Positions 35,762 to 45,193 of a stretch of DNA of 52,482 nucleotides are shown piece by piece. The stretch lies in NCBI GenBank assembly GCA_022821385.1, contig JAJEDR010000083.1:1-52482 (forward strand). The letters run 5' to 3'. A program made the translations under genes and the position numbers. How positions within the stretch are numbered: position 1 is the stretch's first letter; each line of letters opens with the position of its first letter. The notes below the pieces were generated by a model that had not been told where the DNA came from, did not search any database, and worked only from the letters and a program-made list of their open reading frames with translations. This DNA comes from Rhodothermales bacterium (GTDB lineage: Bacteria; Bacteroidota; Rhodothermia; Rhodothermales; Bin80).

Positions 35762-38700
35762 TTGATGATGGCAAACGTACCCGTCTTTTCACCCACTCCA
35801 GGGGCTTCAACATGGTACAGGTAAACACCGTATGCTACCGTTAACGCATCAGAGCTCAGCAAATCCCAGGTAATCGTACCGTTCATGAGACTGCTGGCCA
35901 ATGAATGATTCTGCCCCTCATTGAGGTACAATGTTCGGATCAATCGGCCGCTCACGTTGAAAATTCTAAGCGTACATTCGGGTGGTAGATTGATAAACTT
36001 GATCACACGCTCTCCCCGTCCTGTGGAAAAAGCATTCAATTCCTCAAATCTATTGGTAACCACATAGGGATTGGGAACAACCTGTATGCGAGACAGGAGC
36101 GAGTCTGGATTATCCGTGGAGGCGAGAGGAGCCCGGGTACTGAACTCAAACACGTCTGTGGACAGGAATGGTTTGCGGGTAATGAGCGTTGCCATATCTC
36201 CCTCGGATGGATTCGTATTGCTTTCAACCGAAAAATCCAATGCCATACGCCAAGTGTATACAGGATCCCCGCCTTCATCTCCGACCCTCGGCTCATGAAT
36301 GATGATCAGATCCGACTCCCGTCGATCTCTGTCGGCACTGAAGGTTGCCGGCGAAGTTGACTGCGCACCGGTAAAGTCATCGCCCGTCAAATCCCAGAAT
36401 CCGTATTCAACTTCCACGTCACGCGTGCCTCCCGAACCGTCATGCTCAACCCGAAATACACGAACATTCGTTGGCCTAGACGGCAATCTTCTAAAGAAAG
36501 ATGCCTGCATTTGGGTTGATTGCCCCTGGGCCGGACCGACAATTTCCAAGCGGTAATCTGCAGGATTACGGAGACCCAAGGTAAATCCCGGTGAGATGTA
36601 TGGATCCAGGGTGACCTCATACACACCGTCTCTATTCCAACCACTCAATGCGCTGTTAAGGCGCACAAGCGTCTCCCCAAAAAACTGTAGACTGAATCCC
36701 AGCGCATTGCCCAAATCGTCCAGAGGCGGAAATTCCCATCCCTGACGCCACGCCACCGACCTGTCAAGAAGTACACGATCAGAGGATACATCCGTAAGTG
36801 TGAAATACTTGGTCTTCAATGTGTCCGGTGAAAAGCGACCGCCAACATGCAGTGAATCTTCAAATGTGATGCGGTAGCGGTTGCCATCAACGATCGCTCT
36901 GGGATCCGTGATCTCGTAAGCAATTCGACTTGAGGTTGACCCCTGAATGCGCGGCAGGTACCCATCTACAGTTTCCAATGTTGCATCCTGGTAACCCGCT
37001 ACCGGCGCTGCGGGCGTGACCACGACTACATTGCGGCCAGTCTCTACCGAGCCATCTGCACGCCGCCGGATTCGGACAGGAGTCTCCGTAGGAGAAATAT
37101 CCGCAGAGGGTGCCCCGAAATCATATGCTGTTACTGCGTAGTAGTACGTCACTCCATTGTCTACCGTGGCGTCAACATATGAATGAGCGAGACCATTGGT
37201 CCCCTCTCCTTCACTCACACGATCATCCCCCAGGTAGAAGCTGACTCCATTTACAGCAACGGGATGAAATCCTGCATTGCCATTTATGAGATCAAACTGG
37301 GCAATCGGCTTTCGGAACGTCAGGTTGCCTCGGCCATCAGTAATCTGTAAAGCATCCAGGAAAGCCGGATCAGTAGCCCGGTAAACTCGATATCCTTCAA
37401 AATCCTTGGAAGGCAATCCGAGAGATCTTAGGAAATCATCATTTGACTCTTCAGCCTTGGCGTCCCAATAAAGTGTCACGCGACCGTCCCCTGGCACTGC
37501 AGAAACTTCTGGCGTGATCGGAGCCTGGGCAAACTGATAATCCTCTCCGTACGCATCCAGTGCGTTATCTCTTCCTGCCAAGACTTCTTCCTGGCTGAGC
37601 CCTAACTGAACTGAAAGCGAAATCCGCTCCGTCTGTCCCGCTTTCAGCGGGAATAGGCCACTGGAAATCGTCAAATCATTATCCCCTGGATCCGGTTGTT
37701 CCGTATCAAACTCGCCTGGAAGCAAATAATTGAAGAACAGGAATCGGTCACTGGCACTGCCAACCGGCAAGGTGAATGCCCCGAAGAGGCGGACATTGGT
37801 GATCCCGATTTGATCCGACTCACTCACATCGGTTACATCTATATTTTTTTCCCCAGGAAAGGATGATCCCGCCCCGCTGGTTGGCATCCCGTCTCCATCC
37901 CCGTAATCCCCAGTGAAGGCGACTCCATCAAGTCCAGTGTCATTCTGCAGCAGTATCCAGTCCTGATCGTTATCTATGCCATCCGCCCGGCTTTCGTCAA
38001 TCATTTCATCGATACCTTCGTCAATTCCCTCGTCCACAGCGCCATCCTGATCATTGTCTGTGCCGTCGGCATAAGCCTTGCCCAAGTCCTCTGGGCCCAC
38101 ATCATACAACAGTATGCCTGCATCGGGGACCAAATAGCGTCGGTACGGATCAGAGGCAGCAACGTCTATCATGCCCTGCGTAATCACGGGAGAACCAGGT
38201 TCGGACAAGTATGGATAGGCCGCTGTGGGAACGATATGTGAGTCGTCATTATCAATATTATCCCTGAAAGGCAGTCCGATTGTTTCCTGGGTCACATTTA
38301 CCAAGTGAACTTTTACCTGACCATTCACCTGCTGCACGGGGTCGTTTTGAGGGTTGGGCGGCCAACGCAGCCAAGTATCTATTGAGGCGGCAGCAGCCAT
38401 CTCGGCTGTTATGACCGGTGCACCTTGCTCGCCATCTTCATCATTGTCTATATAGTCTGCAAAACCTACGCCTCTTTGCGTACCAAATGGAACGTGCACG
38501 GCGTTTTCATCAATGAGACCATTACCATTGTCGTCAATATTGTTTGCTGCCACCTCTCCCGACAAAAACGATTCCGGTACTATAGGGCTGTTACACTCGC
38601 CCTTATTTGCGGGACACTCATCCGCCACAGATCCATCTCCATCATTATCAATGCGGTCAGTCGCGTTCCCCGGCGTTTCCAGAAAGGCTATTCCAACCGT

Positions 38701-39600
38701 TCCCGCAGGATCACTTCCAAAGTTTTGGTCGCCAATCCCATCCTCGTCTGTCATAAAAGCCACATCCTCAAGCAAATCGAAAAAGATGACATCATCGCCA
38801 CAATCTCCTGCAACACAGTCAGCAAGCCAGACTGCCATCCCAACCTTTTCCAAATCTACTGTACCATCATTTTTGACACCATAGATCAAAAAGACCACAT
38901 CATCCACTAATATTTGTGTCCAGGCCATAATCCGCGTCTCAATGATTAGGCCTAGACCATACCTTGACTGATCAGTGGCATCCGGCACATAACTTCCCCG
39001 GTACCGGTCATACTGGTCATCGCCGGCCTTGAAGAAAAACTCCTGATCTGCGTTGAAGATGTCTTTTCCGAAGAAACCGTTCCATGACCCGCTCCAGCCT
39101 GGATCCCCTACGTCCGCAACCTTATCCGGCCAATAAGGGGGCCAGCTGTCTAATTCGTCGCTCTGTGCAATTCCATACTCGCTTCCGGCGGGGTTCACAT
39201 AACCCCCAACAGGTTCAAACGTCCATGACGTGTTGCCTCCTGCATTATTGGCACGAAAATCGGCTACATTGACAATCCAAATGGGCTCGCCTGCATCTGG
39301 ACCGGCATTCGCAATAGTCTCTGCACCGACCCACAACTGCGTTAGTGCAACGTAGCGCCTGTTGGTGTTCTTAGGCCACTCATAATTAAAATCTCCCGGA
39401 GAGCCGGAACTGGCAGTCTGCGCCCAGTTTGTGATCGTTGCCCGGATATTATTTCCGTCTATATCGTCGCGTCTGCGTTCCAGCGGATCCACACGTTCGT
39501 CGCTGGGCACATGATTGCGATCAATCACGCCCTGTGCAAAGACTGGTGCAGCAAAGATCGCCAGGCACCCTATTACTGCAAGTTTACGTAACTCCATCAT
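35758..39600 (-). CDS. Very large secreted protein with Asp-rich calcium-type repeats and fibronectin-like domain
   Basis: 1280 residues with a signal peptide (KLAVIGCLAIFAAPVFAQG). The region around residues 310-560 is studded with Asp/Asn-rich loops: DRIDNDGDGSVADE, NIDDNGNGLIDE, YIDNDEDGEQG, GTDNDQDGAVDEGIDEGID. These look like thrombospondin type-3 or EF-like calcium loops. A fibronectin-III-like domain follows (VPGDGRVTLYWDA … FEGYRVYRATDP). The C-terminus (VVPNPYVVTNRFEELN, LRIFNVSGRLIRTLYL, ending GTFAIIK) is a sorting-like domain. The start shares bases with the TonB receptor stop (TGATG). No enzyme motif was found. A receptor-associated or structural surface protein is likely. Confidence 0.75.
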   Translation of the reverse strand: MMELRKLAVIGCLAIFAAPVFAQGVIDRNHVPSDERVDPLERRRDDIDGNNIRATITNWAQTASSGSPGDFNYEWPKNTNRRYVALTQLWVGAETIANAGPDAGEPIWIVNVADFRANNAGGNTSWTFEPVGGYVNPAGSEYGIAQSDELDSWPPYWPDKVADVGDPGWSGSWNGFFGKDIFNADQEFFFKAGDDQYDRYRGSYVPDATDQSRYGLGLIIETRIMAWTQILVDDVVFLIYGVKNDGTVDLEKVGMAVWLADCVAGDCGDDVIFFDLLEDVAFMTDEDGIGDQNFGSDPAGTVGIAFLETPGNATDRIDNDGDGSVADECPANKGECNSPIVPESFLSGEVAANNIDDNGNGLIDENAVHVPFGTQRGVGFADYIDNDEDGEQGAPVITAEMAAAASIDTWLRWPPNPQNDPVQQVNGQVKVHLVNVTQETIGLPFRDNIDNDDSHIVPTAAYPYLSEPGSPVITQGMIDVAASDPYRRYLVPDAGILLYDVGPEDLGKAYADGTDNDQDGAVDEGIDEGIDEMIDESRADGIDNDQDWILLQNDTGLDGVAFTGDYGDGDGMPTSGAGSSFPGEKNIDVTDVSESDQIGITNVRLFGAFTLPVGSASDRFLFFNYLLPGEFDTEQPDPGDNDLTISSGLFPLKAGQTERISLSVQLGLSQEEVLAGRDNALDAYGEDYQFAQAPITPEVSAVPGDGRVTLYWDAKAEESNDDFLRSLGLPSKDFEGYRVYRATDPAFLDALQITDGRGNLTFRKPIAQFDLINGNAGFHPVAVNGVSFYLGDDRVSEGEGTNGLAHSYVDATVDNGVTYYYAVTAYDFGAPSADISPTETPVRIRRRADGSVETGRNVVVVTPAAPVAGYQDATLETVDGYLPRIQGSTSSRIAYEITDPRAIVDGNRYRITFEDSLHVGGRFSPDTLKTKYFTLTDVSSDRVLLDRSVAWRQGWEFPPLDDLGNALGFSLQFFGETLVRLNSALSGWNRDGVYEVTLDPYISPGFTLGLRNPADYRLEIVGPAQGQSTQMQASFFRRLPSRPTNVRVFRVEHDGSGGTRDVEVEYGFWDLTGDDFTGAQSTSPATFSADRDRRESDLIIIHEPRVGDEGGDPVYTWRMALDFSVESNTNPSEGDMATLITRKPFLSTDVFEFSTRAPLASTDNPDSLLSRIQVVPNPYVVTNRFEELNAFSTGRGERVIKFINLPPECTLRIFNVSGRLIRTLYLNEGQNHSLASSLMNGTITWDLLSSDALTVAYGVYLYHVEAPGVGEKTGTFAIIK

Positions 39601-42458
39601 CAGAATTGCAGCCGCACTCCCGCGTGCACGCGCCGGGGTTCAGAATAGTGATTAGGCCGGGAAAAGTATCCGGGGTCCGCCGACTGAATGGGGGCAGAAA
39701 AAGTAATTCCGGGAAGCCCCGTATCCCCATAAACCGTCACTGCATTCCTTCGATCAAGTGCGTTATAAACATGCAGGAACAGGCGCGGACGCACCGGACC
39801 AATCGAAAACTCGCGATAAATATCTACATCAATCTGGAAGGTTGATGGCTGTCTGCGTGCATTCGTCGGAAACTCCGGCTGTACATCTGCTCCGACAAGT
39901 GCTGCCTCCTCAAAACTCGGTGTGTACGGAAATCCAGAGGCCCAAACAATGAGCGCAGAAGCGCCCCAATTGCGTCCACCCACAAAGAATGATCCGGCTA
40001 CCTTGTGACGTTGGTCCCATCCAAGGGGAAGAAGTGCCAAGCGCGGTTCTTCTTCATTACCCGCTGCAAAAAACTCCTCTGTCGGGTCTGAGTTTGATCC
40101 CTCAACTACTTGGTAGGTGTAGTTCAACTCAAACCCGTAATTATTCGCGTACGGGCGCGACAGCGAGAGGGTGACTCCACGGGTATTCGCATAATCCCGA
40201 TTGGCATACACGACGTAATTGACACCAGGCAGTTCGGTTTCGATCAACCGGGAAGTAGATACCCAGCTCCGAACATCCCGGTTATAGGCCGTCACATTCA
40301 GCACCACACCTCTGATCACCTGCTTGAGACCAATTTCGTACATGACCGTACGCTGCGCGTCCAGATCGGGGTTTCCGAAGGGACCGTGACGGCCAGATTG
40401 GCGGGGAATCTTGTACCCAAAATTGTCAAACAGTCGATTCAGTGTTGGAATCTGGAGGAAATGCCCCCATGAAAAATGGATCACGCCCTCTTCCGTGATG
40501 GGATAAGCAACCCCCAGTCTGGGCGAAAACTGAAGTTTGGGAGTTGAATCGGTCCACCAGTATGCTTCACGGTCCGCCTGCGTCAGAGTATTGTCTTCAC
40601 GCTCCTCATCGTCGGTAATAATTCCGTTGCCATCAGTATCCCGATACAGGTTGACTTTTTTGAATGGATTGTAGATGTTCGGGTCCGATGGATCTGAGGG
40701 GATGTTCGCCCTTGCATCGAAAAAATCCATTCGCACCCCTGCATTCACGATAAAGCTTTCGTACTCAATCTTGTCCTGCAAGTAAGCACTTATTGAGATC
40801 GGCTCAACACCGTCAAATTGACGGTAGCCGAAGGATACGGGAGACGGAACGGCCGGCACGAATGGTTCAATGACCTGGCCGGTGGGGCCGGTTGCCGGCA
40901 CAAGGCCGTACTCCTCAAATTGGAGCTGATCCATACGTGCCTCAAATCCCGCTTTGACCAGGTGATAGCGCGACAACTGACTCGTAAAATCTCCCTTGAC
41001 GAAGTAACTCCGCGTACTCCTTTTGAAACGTCCGAGGTCCGTTCCTCCACGCGCAAAATGGTTACTTCCGGCTTCAACCTGCTCCCACACTCCCGGCGTG
41101 ATCTCGATAGAATCCGGCGGACTCAGCGTAAAATCGTTGTACAGCGGATCCGTCACACTGGAAAAACGGTAGCGCTCTGCTGATTTTTCAAAAGTGGCCA
41201 GATTCACCGTATAGAAAGTGCGTGCGCTAATCAGGTGTGTGAACTTGAGCTTCAGGTCTATACCGTTATCATAAACCTGCGGGACTCCATGCGGCGCCCA
41301 CCGATAGTACTGGTAACGCCCACCCAAGTCATTCGCCTCGGTCCGTGATCCTAAGCCGATCACATTTAGGATCATATTGCCGGTAAGTTGAACCCGAAGA
41401 TTGGTTTGCCAACTCAGCTTTTGCCACGTGTTCATTGGCACGAGAGAGGAATCACCTCCCGAACCATCAATATCATACAGATCAGCCCCATACAACCAGC
41501 CATCGTTGCTGAAATAGCGACCGTTAGCATAGAGCGTCAGACGATCCTTGATAATCGGACCGTCAATGGAAGCGTTCAGGTTTGCGTAATGTGTCGGTGC
41601 AAAAGGTAAATAGGAATACACATCCACCTGATCATAGGGGAATCCTGTAGTACGCTCGTCCAATCGGGTTCCTCGAAGCAGGTCACGACCTCCTTCTCCT
41701 GGCACTAGGTATGTACCGGAATAGGCTTCCACCGAACCGCCGATTCGATCATTCCGCCCTTCTTTCGTTACCACATTGATAACACCGCTCATGGCATTGC
41801 CGTATTCAGCATTGAAGGTGCCACTAATCACCTGAAGCTCCTGTATACCCTCGTTCTCTAACTGAAGCGCGGTTGAGCCATCGTATGTGTCCGTCACAGG
41901 GACGCCATCAACCATAACGACAACCTCACTGCTACGCCCACCCCGTATATGGAAGCCTCCACGTTCGGTTACCCCGGCCTGCACACTCAGCACCTGGCCC
42001 AACTCCTGAACCGGCAGCCGATCAATGGTTTCTGCGGTCACTCGCGCTTCACTGCTAGTCAGGTCTTTCCTGACACGGATGGCTTCGGCGGTTACAACGA
42101 TCTCTTCCCCTTCAATGACCTCCTCACGCAACACAAAATTAACCTCAGTAGTCAGATCCACGCTCACACTCACACCCTCGCGTCGTTGCGTTGCAAAACC
42201 GACAAAGGAAGCAACTAGGTCATACACTCCCGGCCGGACGCCAATAATCACGTACCGTCCTTCCGCATCTGTTACTCCGCCCTGAAATGTACCGTCAATA
42301 GCAACATTCACGCCTGGTAACGACTCTCCTGTGGTCCCATCCGTAACTAGACCTGTCAGCTTACCCGTCGTCTGCGCGCTTACAGGCACGGCTACCAGGA
42401 GTACGAGTACTGCTAGGCTATTAATCAACCAGTCTGGTTCTTTCAAGAATTCCTTCAT
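39600..42458 (-). CDS. TonB-dependent receptor with carboxypeptidase-regulatory-like N-terminal domain
   Basis: About 952 residues. A signal peptide (INSLAVLVLLVAVPVSAQ) supports ATG 42458. A CarboxypepD_reg-like domain follows (GKLTGLVTDGTTGESLPGVNV, a continuous block), as in SusC-type receptors. The plug domain comes next (VVTAEAIRVRKDL, GGFHIRGGRSSEVVVMVDGVPV, NAEYGNAMSGVINVVTK), then a 22-strand-type barrel ending in AGVRLQF. No SusD partner is adjacent; the 1280-residue secreted protein takes that place. The start lies inside the 3' end of the upstream parvulin gene (38-base overlap). The ligand is unknown. Confidence 0.92.
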   Translation of the reverse strand: MKEFLKEPDWLINSLAVLVLLVAVPVSAQTTGKLTGLVTDGTTGESLPGVNVAIDGTFQGGVTDAEGRYVIIGVRPGVYDLVASFVGFATQRREGVSVSVDLTTEVNFVLREEVIEGEEIVVTAEAIRVRKDLTSSEARVTAETIDRLPVQELGQVLSVQAGVTERGGFHIRGGRSSEVVVMVDGVPVTDTYDGSTALQLENEGIQELQVISGTFNAEYGNAMSGVINVVTKEGRNDRIGGSVEAYSGTYLVPGEGGRDLLRGTRLDERTTGFPYDQVDVYSYLPFAPTHYANLNASIDGPIIKDRLTLYANGRYFSNDGWLYGADLYDIDGSGGDSSLVPMNTWQKLSWQTNLRVQLTGNMILNVIGLGSRTEANDLGGRYQYYRWAPHGVPQVYDNGIDLKLKFTHLISARTFYTVNLATFEKSAERYRFSSVTDPLYNDFTLSPPDSIEITPGVWEQVEAGSNHFARGGTDLGRFKRSTRSYFVKGDFTSQLSRYHLVKAGFEARMDQLQFEEYGLVPATGPTGQVIEPFVPAVPSPVSFGYRQFDGVEPISISAYLQDKIEYESFIVNAGVRMDFFDARANIPSDPSDPNIYNPFKKVNLYRDTDGNGIITDDEEREDNTLTQADREAYWWTDSTPKLQFSPRLGVAYPITEEGVIHFSWGHFLQIPTLNRLFDNFGYKIPRQSGRHGPFGNPDLDAQRTVMYEIGLKQVIRGVVLNVTAYNRDVRSWVSTSRLIETELPGVNYVVYANRDYANTRGVTLSLSRPYANNYGFELNYTYQVVEGSNSDPTEEFFAAGNEEEPRLALLPLGWDQRHKVAGSFFVGGRNWGASALIVWASGFPYTPSFEEAALVGADVQPEFPTNARRQPSTFQIDVDIYREFSIGPVRPRLFLHVYNALDRRNAVTVYGDTGLPGITFSAPIQSADPGYFSRPNHYSEPRRVHAGVRLQF

Positions 42459-44013
42459 CAACTTTGAGTCCATAGCGCGAGATAAGCTCTGCATATCTGG
42501 CCAGGCGTATTTCTCGTTGTTTTTCCTCAGCAAGTGCCCAATATATTGCACTTTTGGCTTCTACCAAGCTTTGGCGCGATTCAGGGTGCTGTTTACCGGT
42601 TTTTAGCAATATCCACCCGTCATTTGTTTCAAGCGGACCGACTACCACGTTCTCCTCGGCATTGAAGATTTCATTTGACCGGGGACCCAGTTGATGCGCG
42701 AAGAACAACTCCTCGGGCCCGGTAAAGTCAATGCCGCTGTCTTTTGCCGCATTGGCCTCTGCTTCAGTCGTGAAAAAATGCCACCGCAGGGCAATCTGAC
42801 GGGGACGCACAAACTCATTAGCAGGAGCATTTTCGTAGTAAACACGCATTTCTGCATCAGTTACGCTCACTGAGTCTGTTGCCTGCAGATATTCAACAAT
42901 GTATCTGTCCATTGCCTTGCGGAGCTGTGTACGATATGTCTGCGTATCCTGTAGCGATTGCCCGGCCATCAATAATTGCTCTGCGACAACCAATCCGCGG
43001 GAAAAATCCCTTAGATCAGCCACCGTCCGAACCTGGGCACGTTGCCGGTCGCTGGCAAACCGTGCATGCTCCCGAAAATCCGATACGGTCCAAATTCGTA
43101 CAGGATCTCCATAGCGCAAGATCTCGAGTGGATCCAGATTCTGGTCAAAAACCTCGCTCCCCGGTGTAATCCTGATAATCAGCGCCTCCAGCACCTGATC
43201 GTTGAACACTATCCCGCTCTTATCAACGAGTCGCAATGTGTAATCCCGGCGTGCGATCCTGTGTGCACGCTCCAATGCGTAGGCCGCATAGTGAGGTCTT
43301 CTGGCCTGGAACTCCGTTTCCGTGATGATCGGCTTGGTAAAGCGTTCCTCGACTCTGATCAACGAATACCCTTGCGCTGTGCGTACGGGTTCAGAGATCT
43401 GTCCAATCGGGAGCGTAAACGCCACCTCTTCAAACGCCGGATCCATTTCATCGAAGGTGAATGGCGGCAGCAGACCACCTGATTCCTTAAGGTCAGGATG
43501 CCTGAAGATCTCATGTGCAAGTTCTGCAAAGGACTTGCCTCCCTGCAGACGTTGGCGTAATGCTAACGCCTCCGCCAGCGTTCGCGCATAGAGATGACGT
43601 GCGCTTACCGTGGTCTGTGCACGTGCATATAGCGTACGTACATCAGCCTCGGACACTTTAACGGTATCCAGTACAACCTGCTTGACGTAGAGGTCCAAAA
43701 GCAGCTTGCGCCCGAGTACTTGTTCGCGCATTTTGTAGTGGGGCGTTTCTGCAATCCCTGATTCACGAGCTTCCATGACTGCCAATCTGGTTGCGGCCAT
43801 GTCATGGACAAAGGCAGATCGCCGCTCCGGGGTGTCCTGAACTCCCGTCCGAAGGAGCCAGTCTCTGTAAGCCTGCACGAATTCGGACTGCGTAACTGTA
43901 ACTCCGCTTGATACAGCTACTGCTGGGTCCGATTCAGCCCTGCATCCTGAAAGCAATAGTCCGCAAACTAGCCAGAGTTTCCAGCCTGCAATCCTCTGCG
44001 CACGTATTTTCAT
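42421..44013 (-). CDS. Parvulin-type peptidyl-prolyl isomerase lipoprotein (SurA/PrsA-like)
   Basis: About 530 residues. The N-terminus (LWLVCGLLLSGC) is a lipoprotein signal, supporting ATG 44013. A SurA-N-like helical region comes first. A parvulin (PpiC) domain is visible from about residue 140: ARHLYARTLAEAL, SFAELAHEIFRHPDLKESGG, GQISEPVRTAQGYSLIRVEER. A second, weaker rotamase-like segment is near the C-terminus (PLETNDGWILLKTGKQ). Such proteins chaperone outer-membrane barrels through the periplasm. It is first in the operon with the TonB receptor and PorV-like protein, which would be natural clients. The second domain assignment is tentative. Confidence 0.82.
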   Translation of the reverse strand: MKIRAQRIAGWKLWLVCGLLLSGCRAESDPAVAVSSGVTVTQSEFVQAYRDWLLRTGVQDTPERRSAFVHDMAATRLAVMEARESGIAETPHYKMREQVLGRKLLLDLYVKQVVLDTVKVSEADVRTLYARAQTTVSARHLYARTLAEALALRQRLQGGKSFAELAHEIFRHPDLKESGGLLPPFTFDEMDPAFEEVAFTLPIGQISEPVRTAQGYSLIRVEERFTKPIITETEFQARRPHYAAYALERAHRIARRDYTLRLVDKSGIVFNDQVLEALIIRITPGSEVFDQNLDPLEILRYGDPVRIWTVSDFREHARFASDRQRAQVRTVADLRDFSRGLVVAEQLLMAGQSLQDTQTYRTQLRKAMDRYIVEYLQATDSVSVTDAEMRVYYENAPANEFVRPRQIALRWHFFTTEAEANAAKDSGIDFTGPEELFFAHQLGPRSNEIFNAEENVVVGPLETNDGWILLKTGKQHPESRQSLVEAKSAIYWALAEEKQREIRLARYAELISRYGLKVDEGILERTRLVD

Positions 44014-44113
44014 TGAGTATCTGCAGCGATGCACTAGGCGTCGTGGAACCTAAATGGGCCAGTAACCCGTTTGATACGTAAAAGTCAGCACACGCACAGG
44101 CACTTTAACCCGC
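44014..44113. promoter_or_regulatory. Divergent promoter region between the parvulin operon and ispG
   Basis: The 100 bases between two divergently transcribed genes must hold promoters for both. Specific boxes could not be assigned with confidence. Confidence 0.4.
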
Positions 44114-45193
44114 ATGCAACGCCCCAGAAGAGACTCTCGCCCCGTCCAGGTAGGTCCAGTGCAGATTGGTGGAAAAGCACCCATCTCTGTACAGTCCATG
44201 ACAGTTTCCAAGACCTACAAAGTTAAGGAAACCCTCAATGAGATCGCCCAACTTGCAGAGGCCGGTGCTGATATCGTACGCGTGGCTGTGCCGCGGCCGG
44301 AAGATGCCGAAGCACTCCCGGATATCGTGCAGGGAACCAGCATGCCCATTGTCGCCGACATTCACTTTAACCATACCTATGCTCTAAAAGCCATTGAAGC
44401 GGGCGTTGCAAAAGTTAGAATCAACCCCGGAAACATCGGCAAAGAGGAATGGGAACGTGAAGTTCTACTTGCTGCAAAAGAAGCGGGCACGCCTATTCGT
44501 ATCGGAGTTAACGGTGGATCACTGGAACGTGATATCCTGGATAAATATGGCTATCCACAACCAGAGGCCCTTTTGGAGAGTGCCTTGCGCCATGTAGAGA
44601 TCTGTGAGCGTCACGGCTTTGAAGACATCGTGATTTCGGTTAAGCACTCCGATGTGTTTTATATGATTCAGGCCTATCGACTCGTGGCGAAGCACACAAA
44701 CTTCCCACTTCACCTAGGGGTAACTGAGTCCGGTTCATTCAAAGTAGGGACCGTCAAGAGCTCAATCGGTATTGGTGCGTTACTGGCCGATGGCATTGGG
44801 GATACTATACGCGTTTCCCTGGCTACCGAATCCGTAAAGGAGGTTGAGACTGGACACGCTATCCTGAAGTCACTTCGGCTGGGCCGTCCGGGGGTTAATG
44901 TCATCGCATGCCCTACATGCGGTCGATTAAACGGCGACCTGTTTTCGATCGTTCAGGAGGTAGAGGCTGCGGTCGATGCCCGTAAATTTGAGAAGGACCT
45001 GACGGTGGCCTTGATGGGTTGCGCAGTCAACGGCCCTGGTGAGGCGCAGGGGGCCGATCTAGGCATTTCGCTCGGGCGTGGAAGGGCACACCTGTTCAAG
45101 CAAGGCAAGGTCGTTGGTACGGTACCTGAATCTCAGATTGTACAGACCGTTTTAGAAGCTATTGAAGACTGGGATCCAGAACCGGAGAGCTGA
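44114..45193 (+). CDS. ispG: 4-hydroxy-3-methylbut-2-enyl diphosphate synthase
   Basis: A 359-residue IspG (GcpE) of the MEP isoprenoid pathway, converting MEcPP to HMBPP with a [4Fe-4S] cluster. It starts with the typical VQVGPVQIGGKAPISVQSMT (as a block) and continues with the barrel motif ADIHFNHTYALKA. The cluster cysteines are in ACPTCGR and GCAVNGPGE, and both are intact. The length suits the short bacterial form without the plant-type insert. It is single, with no other MEP gene nearby, and its 3' end overlaps the convergent sulfatase gene by 35 bases. Confidence 0.97.
   Translation: MQRPRRDSRPVQVGPVQIGGKAPISVQSMTVSKTYKVKETLNEIAQLAEAGADIVRVAVPRPEDAEALPDIVQGTSMPIVADIHFNHTYALKAIEAGVAKVRINPGNIGKEEWEREVLLAAKEAGTPIRIGVNGGSLERDILDKYGYPQPEALLESALRHVEICERHGFEDIVISVKHSDVFYMIQAYRLVAKHTNFPLHLGVTESGSFKVGTVKSSIGIGALLADGIGDTIRVSLATESVKEVETGHAILKSLRLGRPGVNVIACPTCGRLNGDLFSIVQEVEAAVDARKFEKDLTVALMGCAVNGPGEAQGADLGISLGRGRAHLFKQGKVVGTVPESQIVQTVLEAIEDWDPEPES

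Noticed and set aside
38425..38910. 161-codon plus-strand open frame
   Set aside because: Antisense to the Asp-rich part of the 1280-residue protein; the low number of stops follows from GAT/GAC-rich codons on the other strand.
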